A stretch of 64,000 nucleotides of DNA from NCBI RefSeq assembly GCF_030676955.1, contig NZ_JAUUUU010000003.1, positions 248,001-312,000 of the forward strand. The letters run 5' to 3'. Below are positions 37,092 to 45,035 of this stretch, piece by piece (position 1 is the stretch's first letter; every line of letters begins with the position of its first letter). This DNA is from Porticoccus litoralis (GTDB taxonomy: Bacteria > Pseudomonadota > Gammaproteobacteria > Pseudomonadales > Porticoccaceae). The notes beneath the pieces are model-generated. The model saw only the letters and a program-made list of their open reading frames with translations. It did no database searches and had not been told where the DNA came from. The translations under genes and the position numbers were made by a program.

Positions 37092-37174
37092 GCTCTAACG
37101 CCAGCCGTAACCGGCGCATTTGCAGTGAGCGCAGCGAACGAAAAATGCGTCCGAGTTTACGGCATTGTTAGGGG
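37092..37174 (-). repeat. Integron attC recombination site
   Basis: On the minus strand it runs from CCCCTAAC (37174-37167) to GTTAGAGC (37099-37092). The halves are mirror images: GCCGTAAAC and GTTACGGC form the outer stem, and CGGACGCATTT pairs with AAATGCGCCG except for one unpaired base, the extrahelical base expected of attC. A further stem is in CGTTCGCTGCGCTCACTG. R'' overlaps the stop of the gene at 37168, as is common in cassettes. Total length is about 80 bases. Confidence 0.85.
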
Positions 37175-38129
37175 TAATCTGCATCGGGCTTCAACGCCTG
37201 TGACACATAATTAATTAGCGAAATAGCTTTCAAACTGTTGATGTTGCTTCCGTAATCTAATGACTCTCCATGCAAAACCATATGCCTATTGAGTAGATTG
37301 AAACCCTCTTCTCGTTCATGCTCAGAAGCACTTATTGGTGTGCTGGCAGCCAGCGGGCTTAATAATGCTGCCTTGTATGTGTCTGCCGCTACTTGTTCAA
37401 CATAAATCGCAGTTCGAGGCTTTTTATGTTTTTTTATGAATAAGTATTGATCTACCACTTCTTTACAAACCCCGTCTGTTTGCGCTAGCAACACAGGGAT
37501 TGACAAGTAATATTCGCCGTTACGATGTGCTTTGATAGCGGAGCTGATGATATGCGACCTATGGGGAAACTGAGCAGTAATTGTTTTTTCAATTTCATCC
37601 AGTTGACTTTCAAAATACTCTACTAGAGCCTCCTCAACCTCCTCAATTTCACCGCTGGATATTGCCTTCTTAATTTCCCAAAGACTTGGTAGTGGCATAT
37701 TAAAATCTAAATACCAACCGTGCTGAGCAAGTAAAAGTAGAGCTTCTTGAATTTTTGGAGGCAACTCTCTAAAAGAGCGCTGCAATTCCTCAAAGGCTGG
37801 ACTAATAATGCCACTGAGAGATTTTTGGTATTGTTCAATTTGTTTTGTAAAAGGGTTTAAGTCTGGCAACTGATAGTTGGGTAACTTTATACTTTCGAAG
37901 GCTTTTTGAAGTTTTCTTTGCTCCTCTAGGAAGGGGTCTATTGGTGATTTGAGAGCTTTTTGCAGTTCAAGAGTTGGGCGCAAGGCTTTTTCTATCGCCT
38001 TCTGCGCTTCCATAACTGGCCCTAACTGGCCATGTAATCGATTAGATATTTGCTTCCATTGTTTCAGGAGCTTTTCAAAATCGTCCATCCCGTTTCCTTT
38101 CATTGCCTAGAACCCTAATTGACCCCTAA
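37099..38129 (-). mobile_element. Integron gene cassette (1031 bp)
   Basis: The cassette starts with TTAGGGG after a G (38130) and ends at the G of the attC R' site. In the excised circle the R'' core CCCCTAAC would pair perfectly with GTTAGGGG formed from its own 5' end; this self-match is seen as exact 10-bp inverted repeats at 37166-37175 and 38122-38131. It carries one gene in the expected orientation, with a short leader and the stop inside attC. No integron integrase or attI is in the window, so it is a stranded or distant-array cassette. The following gene at 36539 may be a second one. Confidence 0.75.
37168..38088 (-). CDS. Cassette protein with HEPN-like RX4H motif
   Basis: The 306-residue protein is not assigned to a named family. 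Residues 1-110 are charged and coiled-coil-like with repeated Leu/Lys/Glu heptads. The C-terminal half ends with NRHMVLHGESLDYG (Arg268, His273), where R-X4-H followed by Gly resembles the catalytic motif of HEPN RNases used in toxins and abortive infection, then NSLKAISLINYVSQAL. The start at 38088 has AGGA six bases upstream; another ATG at 38103 is possible. The gene has a lower GC content than its neighbours and sits in an integron cassette. An RNase or defence role is inference from this motif and location. Confidence 0.6.
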   Translation of the reverse strand: MDDFEKLLKQWKQISNRLHGQLGPVMEAQKAIEKALRPTLELQKALKSPIDPFLEEQRKLQKAFESIKLPNYQLPDLNPFTKQIEQYQKSLSGIISPAFEELQRSFRELPPKIQEALLLLAQHGWYLDFNMPLPSLWEIKKAISSGEIEEVEEALVEYFESQLDEIEKTITAQFPHRSHIISSAIKAHRNGEYYLSIPVLLAQTDGVCKEVVDQYLFIKKHKKPRTAIYVEQVAADTYKAALLSPLAASTPISASEHEREEGFNLLNRHMVLHGESLDYGSNINSLKAISLINYVSQALKPDADYP

Positions 38130-38450
38130 CAGTCTGTTAATGAGGCCTTCGGCCTCATAATCATTATTATCGGGGGGCCCTTATAATAAGTTATCGGGGC
38201 AATGCCGGGTTTCTCTATCGCAATGATATTAAAAGAATAATTATGTTTCCCCTCGTTTGGGATCAGGATTATCAGGGCATTTTTCTGCCTGATATTAAAA
38301 AAAGACTGGGATGGGGTGAAAACTGTGTTGGGGGAGGTTGAATAGCCCACGATAGCGCTTCCTTTGCGTTCAATGCGTCCTTGTTTGGCGTCTGCACAGT
38401 ATTCCATTGCAGGTGTTGAGAGGCAATCTCACAACAGACCCAGAATAGGC
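38104..38450. other. Gap upstream of the cassette, with hairpin
   Basis: This 347-base AT-rich stretch lies between the cassette gene and the AraC-type regulator. A strong dyad ATGAGGCCTTCGGCCTCAT is at about 38140-38158, next to a TAACAGTCTGTTA palindrome at 38127-38139 that touches the cassette edge. A 93-codon minus-strand reading (38126-38407) crosses both hairpins and is not supported. No attI-like or integrase sequence was found. Confidence 0.45.
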
Positions 38451-39497
38451 TCAATGCGCACTAAACAACTTTGCCCTCACTGTCTCCCGGTATTTCATGG
38501 GCGAGGTGCCAAATTGGCGATGGAAGATTTTGCTGAACGCCGCCGCATCCTGGTAGCCGCAGTGAACAGCAATTTCCGAGATCGATAAATTCGATTTCTG
38601 TAAAAGCTCCCGGGCGTTGTTAAGGCGGGTGCGCTGTAAATATTGCAGCGGGGTTTTGCCAAGGGCGTTTTTAAAGCGCCGGTCGAAGGTGCGCATGCTG
38701 AAGCCGAACTGTTTGGCCACGTCGCTGATTTTGATGGGCTTGCTGAAGTTGTCTTCGAACCAGATTTGCGCCTGCACCACCTGTTCGTCCGGGTGATATT
38801 CCACGTTGTCCGAAAAATAGCTGGTGGGTTCAAAGGAGCTGCGGATTTCGTGAAAGAAGTTGCGCTCCACCTGGGTGGCAGCGTGGCGACCGTAAAGCCG
38901 AGCCACAAGGTGCACCATCAGTTCTGCCATGGCGTTCACGCTGGCGGCGCAATACAGGTTGCCTGCCTGGGTGATGAAGTACTGGCGCTTCAGGTCCACC
39001 GCCGGGTAGTCCTTCTGGAACTGGTCGAAGTAATGCCAGTGGGTGGTGGCGGGCTGGTTGTCCAGCAATCCCGCCTCCGCTAGAAAACAGACCCCGGTAC
39101 CAACGGCGATCATCACTGCGCCCTGTTTTGCCTGCCGTTGCAGCCAGGGTACGTAGGCGCGGTATTTTTTCAGGGCTGGTCGCGGGTTGCGCCACAGGGC
39201 GGGCAGACAGACGATATCGCAGTGTTCAATTTCGTCCACGGTAGCAAAGGGCTGAATGGCAAAACCGGAGGGGGAGTCCACCGGTTCCCGGTCGATGGAC
39301 AGGGTGCAGGCGGCTATGGTTTTTGCCTCGGGGTTAATGGCGCGCTCGGCAGCCTCTGCGGTACGCAGCATTTCTACGGGAAGTGTAGCGCTGGTGCCGA
39401 GCAGGTTGTGGTACAGCAGAGTGCAAACCTGTAGAGGTTTTGGTGGATTAATGGGTTTTTTGGCCATAATGGGAAAATATATGGCCATAATGAACAA
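38451..39497 (-). CDS. GlxA-type AraC family transcriptional regulator
   Basis: The 348-residue regulator has an N-terminal DJ-1/PfpI-like amidotransferase domain (about residues 22-200, with AVGTGVCFLAEAGLLD) and a C-terminal AraC double helix-turn-helix (about 240-345, ISDVAKQFGFSMRTFDRRFK and ISEIAVHCGYQDAAAFSKIF). Such proteins often sense small metabolites, but the ligand is unknown. The start is uncertain: ATG GCC A occurs at 39488 and 39467 as an exact in-frame 21-base duplication; the second (338 residues) may be the real start. It is divergent from fabY and separated by about 75-100 bases. Confidence 0.85.
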   Translation of the reverse strand: MFIMAIYFPIMAKKPINPPKPLQVCTLLYHNLLGTSATLPVEMLRTAEAAERAINPEAKTIAACTLSIDREPVDSPSGFAIQPFATVDEIEHCDIVCLPALWRNPRPALKKYRAYVPWLQRQAKQGAVMIAVGTGVCFLAEAGLLDNQPATTHWHYFDQFQKDYPAVDLKRQYFITQAGNLYCAASVNAMAELMVHLVARLYGRHAATQVERNFFHEIRSSFEPTSYFSDNVEYHPDEQVVQAQIWFEDNFSKPIKISDVAKQFGFSMRTFDRRFKNALGKTPLQYLQRTRLNNARELLQKSNLSISEIAVHCGYQDAAAFSKIFHRQFGTSPMKYRETVRAKLFSAH

Positions 39498-39510
39498 AAA
39501 TCAATGACGG

Positions 39511-39541
39511 ATGATTGATAGACTGCGTCAATCAATTGATT
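39511..39541. promoter_or_regulatory. Inverted repeat between araC-type gene and fabY
   Basis: ATTGAT at 39514-39519 and ATCAAT at 39531-39536 are inverted with an 11-base spacer, just upstream of fabY and of the divergent regulator. It is a possible operator for the regulator. No -35/-10 boxes are firmly identified. Confidence 0.35.
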
Positions 39542-39569
39542 CATGCAGTTCTACAGGACCCCGTTTCCT

Positions 39570-41468
39570 ATGCAAGCTTTACCCGTTATTGTCGGTTTTG
39601 GTGGCTACAATGCCGCCGGTCGCAGCTCTTCCCACCAGGCGTTTCGCCGCATGGTGCTGGATTCCCTTCCGGCACAAGAGCGTGAAGAAACCATTGCCGC
39701 GCTGGCCTGCCTGATGTCGCTAGTGAGCTGGGACGGTGAATGCTACCGGGATGGCGATGGCAATAGCCTCGACCTTGCTGCTGTAGCGGCCAAATATGCC
39801 GGACAGGTGCTCGACGGAACCCTGATCCGCCGTCTTGAAACTTCTCTCTATGATCCCGACCAGGTGCTGGCTCACAAACGTGTGAAGGTGCAGCCGGGTG
39901 ACGATGGCCAGGTCAGTTTCAAGCTGGGTCGCCGCGATATGCCGGGAAAAGTCCCTGGCCACTGGCAGGTAGAACCCGAAAACGGCAGCTTCGAGGTGCG
40001 CAGCAAGGATAACGGTGAATTCCTGGTTCCTGTATACGATAGCCAGGCTGCTCAGGCCGCCGGTCAACTGCCTTCCGGTTTTGATCCTGCCGAACAATAC
40101 AATTCCCGTTTTCATCCCCGTGGTCTGCAAATGGCCCTGCTCGGTGCCAGCGATGCGCTGCATTCCGTAGGCGTGCCCTGGGAAACCATTGCCGCTTCGG
40201 TGCACCCGGATGAAATTGGTGTTTACGGTTCCAGCGTGTTCGGTCAGTGTGGCCCCGAGGGTTTTGGTGGCCTGCTGCAAAACCGTCTCAAGGGTGAGCG
40301 CACTACCTCCAAGCAGCTGGCGCTGGGTCTGAATACCATGCCAGCAGATTTTGTGAATGCCTATGTGCTGGGCAGTGTTGGCCACACCGAGGCCATCACC
40401 GGTGCCTGTGCGTCGTTTCTGTACGTGTTGCAGGCAGCGGTCAAGGATATTCGCAGTGGTCGCCGCCGGGTGGCCATCGTTGGCAATGCCGAGGCCAGCC
40501 TGACACCGGAAATTTTCGAAGGCTTCACCAATATGGGTGCTCTGGGTACCGATGAGGGGCTCTGTAAGCTCGACGGCTCCAGTATCCCCAACTGGCGACG
40601 TGCCAGTCGCCCCTTTGGTGACAACTGCGGCTTTACCCTGGCGGAGGGCACCCAGTTTGTGGTGCTGATGGACGATGCCCTGGCGATGGAGCTGGGTGCC
40701 GATATTCACGGTGCCGTGTCCGATGTGTTTATTAACGCAGATGGCCTGAAAAAATCTATTTCCGCCCCCGGTGCCGGTAACTACGTGTCATTTGCCAAGG
40801 CGGTGGCTTCCGCCGTGGCGGCCTTCGGTGAAGAGGTGGTTCGAGAGCACAGTTTTATCCATGCCCACGGTTCCAGCACGCCAGCCAACCGGGTTACCGA
40901 GTCGGAAATATTTGATGCGGTGGCAGGGGCGTTTGGCGTATCCGATTGGCCGGTGGCCGCGGTGAAGTCCTATGTGGGCCACACCATTTCTTCCGCCAGC
41001 GGCGATCAGATGATGGCGGCGTTGGGCACCTTTAAATACCAGCTGATACCCGGTATCAAAACCATTGATGCCGTCGCCGAGGATGTGCACCAGAAACATC
41101 TTAGCTATCCGCTGCAGGATCTGGATACCAGCGAGCGCGGCATGGAGCTGGCCTTTATCAACTCCAAGGGTTTCGGCGGCAACAATGCCACCGCGGTAGT
41201 GGTAGCACCCCAGAAAGTTGAGGTCATGCTGGCCCGCCGTTATGGCGATGCCATGGCGCAATACCAGAAACAGCGCGAAAAAACCCGTGAGGCCGCAGCT
41301 GACTATGCCGCCAGGGCGGATCGCGGTCAGTTGGATGTCATCTACCGCTTTGGCGAGCCAGTGATTGAGGAAAATGGCATCAAAATTACCCGTCAGGGCA
41401 TGTCTGTGCCGGGTTATGAGCTTGATGTGGTGTTCGATCAGGCCAATCCCTGGCCGGATATGGCGTAA
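39570..41468 (+). CDS. fabY: Beta-ketoacyl-ACP synthase FabY
   Basis: The 632-residue enzyme resembles Pseudomonas FabY, which starts fatty acid synthesis by condensing acetyl-CoA with malonyl-ACP. The signature start ALPVIVGFGGYNAAGRSS is clear. The active-site Cys280 is in TGACASFLY, and the two His residues lie in IHAHGSSTPANR and SYVGHTISSASG. It has a 100-200 residue N-terminal extension before the thiolase fold, as in FabY. The ATG at 39570 is chosen over 39543 because it matches the family N-terminus. No fab gene is nearby. Confidence 0.9.
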   Translation: MQALPVIVGFGGYNAAGRSSSHQAFRRMVLDSLPAQEREETIAALACLMSLVSWDGECYRDGDGNSLDLAAVAAKYAGQVLDGTLIRRLETSLYDPDQVLAHKRVKVQPGDDGQVSFKLGRRDMPGKVPGHWQVEPENGSFEVRSKDNGEFLVPVYDSQAAQAAGQLPSGFDPAEQYNSRFHPRGLQMALLGASDALHSVGVPWETIAASVHPDEIGVYGSSVFGQCGPEGFGGLLQNRLKGERTTSKQLALGLNTMPADFVNAYVLGSVGHTEAITGACASFLYVLQAAVKDIRSGRRRVAIVGNAEASLTPEIFEGFTNMGALGTDEGLCKLDGSSIPNWRRASRPFGDNCGFTLAEGTQFVVLMDDALAMELGADIHGAVSDVFINADGLKKSISAPGAGNYVSFAKAVASAVAAFGEEVVREHSFIHAHGSSTPANRVTESEIFDAVAGAFGVSDWPVAAVKSYVGHTISSASGDQMMAALGTFKYQLIPGIKTIDAVAEDVHQKHLSYPLQDLDTSERGMELAFINSKGFGGNNATAVVVAPQKVEVMLARRYGDAMAQYQKQREKTREAAADYAARADRGQLDVIYRFGEPVIEENGIKITRQGMSVPGYELDVVFDQANPWPDMA

Positions 41469-41817
41469 CGCCGTCATTCAAAATCGGCTTGTTTGCTGGC
41501 CGCTGGCATCAGCGGCCGGGCTCAGCGGGCAATTCAATGTGACCCCGAGAGACTGGCGGGTCGGAATTTATTTTTTCCTGTTCTAGAATTGTCTTTTCAC
41601 GTTCATATTTTTTTGTGAAAGTGGCGCCCCCCTGCGATTTGTCTCAGACTGCAGCGGGTAACAATTTTGCCGTTGTGGCTCGGGTTCGGAGACTGGTTTC
41701 TCCGGATGGTGGTACTACTCTTCTATCTGTTTTTCTGGGGGTACTTATCATGAACAGGATGATGACGTTTTTTCTGCCACTGCCGCCTGCCGGCGTGGAC
41801 AACCCGGGGATACAGCA
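41469..41817. other. Gap upstream of speA, with leader ORF
   Basis: The gap is 349 bases. It is AT-rich at 41565-41610 (TTCACGTTCATATTTTTTTG, a promoter-like stretch), then GC-richer, and holds a short ORF at 41750-41821 described separately. A long leader with an ORF coupled to a polyamine gene suggests post-transcriptional control. Confidence 0.4.
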
Positions 41818-41821
41818 TTGA
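41750..41821 (+). CDS. Possible speA leader peptide (23 residues)
   Basis: The ORF starts with ATG at 41750, with GGGGGT seven bases upstream. It encodes 23 residues, including the Pro-rich stretch LPLPPAGVDNPG and ending IQH. Its stop TGA (41819-41821) overlaps the TTG start of speA at 41818, so the ORF is positioned for translational coupling. Short leader ORFs with ribosome stalling are known for other polyamine genes (speFL in E. coli), but this one is not similar. The coding status is inferred. Confidence 0.45.
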   Translation: MNRMMTFFLPLPPAGVDNPGIQH

Positions 41822-43737
41822 ATGCCCCCGAGCAAAAAGGGTGGAGTACAGCTGATTCAGCCATTCTCTACGGCGTCAACGATTGGGGTGCCGGTTATTT
41901 CGACCTGAATGACAGGGGCGAAATGTCGGTGCTGATTCCCCGCAAAAAGCGCCCCCTGAGCATATCCCTGATGGATATCGTCGCCGGTCTGGAAGATCGC
42001 GGCCATGCCATGCCCGTGCTGCTGCGCATTGAAAACCTGCTGGACGATCGCATCGCCTGCCTCAACGAGAGCTTTGCCGCGGCCATCAAACAGCAGGGCT
42101 ATCGAGGCGAGTACCGCGGCGTGTTCCCCATCAAGGTGAACCAGCAGTGTCACGTGGTGGAGGAAATTGCCAAATACGGTGGTCAGTATCACCACGGCCT
42201 GGAGGCGGGCAGCAAGGCGGAGCTGATTATCGCCATGTCCCACTTGCGGGACCGCGAAGCCTGTATTGTCTGTAATGGCTACAAGGATGCGGAATTTATC
42301 GAGCTGGGTTTGCACGCGCGCAAACTCGGCCTGAAATGCTTTTTCGTGATCGAGACACCCTCGGAACTCGCCATCATTCTGGAACAGAGCAAGCGACTCG
42401 GCATTGAGCCGCTGATCGGTGTGCGCGTGAAACTGGCTGCCAAGGTGGAAGGCCACTGGTTTGAAGACAGCGGTGAACGCTCGCTGTTTGGCCTGACTAT
42501 TACCCAGCTGATTGAGGTGGTGGACCAGCTGCGCGAAGCGGACATGCTGCATTGCCTGCAATTGATGCACTATCACATCGGTTCACAGATCCCCAATATC
42601 CGCAATATTCGCGACGGGGTACAGGAAGCCTGCCGCTATTTTGTGGACCTGGTGAAGGAGGGTGCGCCCCTCGGTTACCTCGACCTCGGCGGCGGCCTGG
42701 CGGTGGATTACACCGGCGCCAACACCAACGAAACCCACAGCAAGAACTACTCTCTGGAAGAGTACTGTGTGGACATCGTCGAGACCATCAGCGAGGCGCT
42801 GGACAGTTACGATGTGCCTCACCCGACCATCATTACCGAGTCGGGCAGGGCTACGGTCGCCTATTCGTCCTTGCTGCTGTTCAATATTCTCGATGTCAGC
42901 TATTTCAAATCCAACGGTCTGCCTGAGGCTCTGCCCGAAGATTGTGCGGAGTCCCTGACCAACCTGTGGGCGACACTCGACCTGCTGGGTGAAGACAATG
43001 TTCAGGAGTGCTGCAACGACGCGGCCCACTATCGTGAGGAAATGCGCCGTATGTTCCGTCAGGGGCAGGCAACCTTGCGTGAGCTGGCACTGGCGGAAAA
43101 TCTCTACCTGGAAATTCTGCAACGGACCCGTCAGCTGTTGCCGAAGTTACGGCGTATTCCTCCGGAACTACAAAACCTCGACGAGGCACTAGCCGATATT
43201 TACTACGGTAATTTCAGTTTGTTCCAGTCGCTGCCGGATTCCTGGGCCATTGACCAGATTTTTCCGATCATGCCCATTCACCGACTGGATGAAGAGCCCA
43301 AAAACAAGGCGGTGATCGCCGACCTGACCTGTGATTCCGACGGCAAGCTGGACCTGTTTGCCAATGCCGACGGGGAAACCCGCACGCTGCCCCTGCACGA
43401 TCTGAAAGAGGGTGAGGAATATTACCTGGGGGTTTTCCTGGTGGGTGCTTACCAGGAAACGTTGGGTGATTTGCACAACCTGTTTGGCGATACTCACGTG
43501 GTCAGTGTGCGCATTGATGGTGATGGCGACTTTGAATTTGTGGAAGAAATCCAGGGCGACACTATCGGTGACGTACTCAGCTACGTAGAGTACAACCCCA
43601 AGGAGCTGTACGAGCAGTTCCGGGTGGGCGCCGAGGCGGCGGTCAAGTCCGGTAATATCAGTGTCACAGAACGTCGTAAGATGTTGCAGACATTCAGTAA
43701 TAGTCTGAACGGTTACACTTATTTCGAGCGAGATTAA
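41818..43737 (+). CDS. speA: Biosynthetic arginine decarboxylase
   Basis: The 639-residue PLP enzyme converts arginine to agmatine, the first step of one putrescine route. The alanine-racemase barrel starts near residue 90; PIKVNQQ carries the PLP lysine and GLEAGSKAEL follows. The C-terminal Greek-key domain and the helical insertion fit SpeA. The start is TTG at 41818, preceded by GGGGAT, and about the N-terminal length found in Pseudomonas. A coupled leader ORF precedes it. Two polyamine genes follow 86 bases later. Confidence 0.93.
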   Translation: MNAPEQKGWSTADSAILYGVNDWGAGYFDLNDRGEMSVLIPRKKRPLSISLMDIVAGLEDRGHAMPVLLRIENLLDDRIACLNESFAAAIKQQGYRGEYRGVFPIKVNQQCHVVEEIAKYGGQYHHGLEAGSKAELIIAMSHLRDREACIVCNGYKDAEFIELGLHARKLGLKCFFVIETPSELAIILEQSKRLGIEPLIGVRVKLAAKVEGHWFEDSGERSLFGLTITQLIEVVDQLREADMLHCLQLMHYHIGSQIPNIRNIRDGVQEACRYFVDLVKEGAPLGYLDLGGGLAVDYTGANTNETHSKNYSLEEYCVDIVETISEALDSYDVPHPTIITESGRATVAYSSLLLFNILDVSYFKSNGLPEALPEDCAESLTNLWATLDLLGEDNVQECCNDAAHYREEMRRMFRQGQATLRELALAENLYLEILQRTRQLLPKLRRIPPELQNLDEALADIYYGNFSLFQSLPDSWAIDQIFPIMPIHRLDEEPKNKAVIADLTCDSDGKLDLFANADGETRTLPLHDLKEGEEYYLGVFLVGAYQETLGDLHNLFGDTHVVSVRIDGDGDFEFVEEIQGDTIGDVLSYVEYNPKELYEQFRVGAEAAVKSGNISVTERRKMLQTFSNSLNGYTYFERD

Positions 43738-43823
43738 AAGGGTGTTTTTTCGTGATGGCTTCCGTGCACTCACAAAAAATTCATCATTTTTAAATTAATC
43801 CTTAGTTATTGAAGGAATCAGTT

Positions 43824-45020
43824 ATGGCAAAAGTACTGATTATTGGTGCCGGCGGTGTCGGTGGCGTGGTAACCCACAAGTGTGCACAACTTACCGAGGT
43901 GTTTGAGGAGATCGTGCTGGCCAGTCGCACCGAGGAAAAGTGCCGACACATCGCCGCTCAACTGGATCGTCCCATTGAGACTGCCCAGGTGGATGCCGAT
44001 AACGTGCCGGAGCTGGTGGCGCTGATTAATCGCGTCAAGCCGGACCTGGTGATCAACGTGGCGCTGCCCTACCAGGATCTGACCATTATGGACGCTTGCC
44101 TGGAAGCGGGCGTCAACTACCTGGATACCGCCAACTACGAGCCGCTGGATACCGCCAAGTTCGAGTACAGCTGGCAGTGGGCCTACCAGGACAAGTTCAA
44201 GGAAGCAGGGCTGATGGCGCTGCTGGGTTCCGGCTTTGATCCCGGCGCCACCAACGTGTTCACTGCGTACATCGCCAAGCACTACTTCGATGAAATCCAT
44301 ACGCTGGACATTATTGACGTTAATGGCGGCGACCACGGTTACCCGTTTGCCACCAACTTCAACCCGGAAATCAATATCCGCGAAGTGACCGCCGAGTGCC
44401 GTCACTGGGAAAACGGTGAGTTTGTTACCACCCCGGCGATGTCCACCAAGCAGTCCTTCACCTGCCCGGACGGAGTGGGTACTTACAACATCTACCGCAT
44501 GTACCACGAAGAGCTGGAGTCGCTGGTGAAAAATTTCCCCAGCCTGAAACGCGCCCAGTTTTGGATGAGCTTCGGCGAAAGCTACCTGAAGCACCTGGAA
44601 GTGCTGGGCAATGTGGGCATGACCGGCATCGAACCGGTGGAATTCAATGGCCAGCAGATTGTGCCGATTCAGTTCCTGAAGCGCCTGCTGCCTGACCCGG
44701 CCAGCCTCGGTCCGCGCACCAAGGGCAAAACCTGTATCGGTTGCGTGGTAACAGGCGTGAAAGACGGCAAACCGAAAACTGTTTACCTGTACAACATCTG
44801 CGATCACCAGGCATGTTATGCCGAGGTTCAGTCCCAGGCGATTTCCTACACCACCGGCGTGCCGGCCATGATCGGCGCCAAGATGATGCTGGAAGGCAAG
44901 TGGCAACAGGCTGGTGTCTGGAACATGGAGCAGATGGACCCCGATCCGTTCATGGAAGACATGAACAAATACGGTCTGCCCTGGGCAGTAATCGAAGAAC
45001 CCGGTTTCGACCTGGTCTGA
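43824..45020 (+). CDS. Carboxy(nor)spermidine dehydrogenase
   Basis: The 398-residue saccharopine-dehydrogenase-like protein condenses putrescine or diaminopropane with aspartate semialdehyde and reduces it with NADPH. The Rossmann motif IIGAGGVGGVV is at the N-terminus, followed by NVALPYQDLTIMDACLEAGV and LGSGFDPGATNVF, typical of the CASDH/CANSDH family. ATG at 43824 has AAGGA eight bases upstream. It lies 15 bases before the decarboxylase gene, so they form a pair. Whether the substrate is putrescine or diaminopropane is not readable here, but speA upstream favours putrescine. Confidence 0.92.
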   Translation: MAKVLIIGAGGVGGVVTHKCAQLTEVFEEIVLASRTEEKCRHIAAQLDRPIETAQVDADNVPELVALINRVKPDLVINVALPYQDLTIMDACLEAGVNYLDTANYEPLDTAKFEYSWQWAYQDKFKEAGLMALLGSGFDPGATNVFTAYIAKHYFDEIHTLDIIDVNGGDHGYPFATNFNPEINIREVTAECRHWENGEFVTTPAMSTKQSFTCPDGVGTYNIYRMYHEELESLVKNFPSLKRAQFWMSFGESYLKHLEVLGNVGMTGIEPVEFNGQQIVPIQFLKRLLPDPASLGPRTKGKTCIGCVVTGVKDGKPKTVYLYNICDHQACYAEVQSQAISYTTGVPAMIGAKMMLEGKWQQAGVWNMEQMDPDPFMEDMNKYGLPWAVIEEPGFDLV

Positions 45021-45035
45021 TTCGGAAAGAACCCA

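Noticed and set aside
37166..38131. Inverted 10-bp ends around the cassette read as a transposon
   Set aside because: No transposase or target-site duplication is present; the ends are explained by attC core complementarity of an integron cassette.
38126..38407. 93-codon reading on the minus strand upstream of the cassette
   Set aside because: It runs through two hairpins, lacks a ribosome-binding site, and its composition follows the AT-rich intergenic sequence. No family is recognised.
39720..40709. 329-codon minus-strand reading opposite fabY
   Set aside because: It is an antisense shadow of fabY, which has an intact active site.
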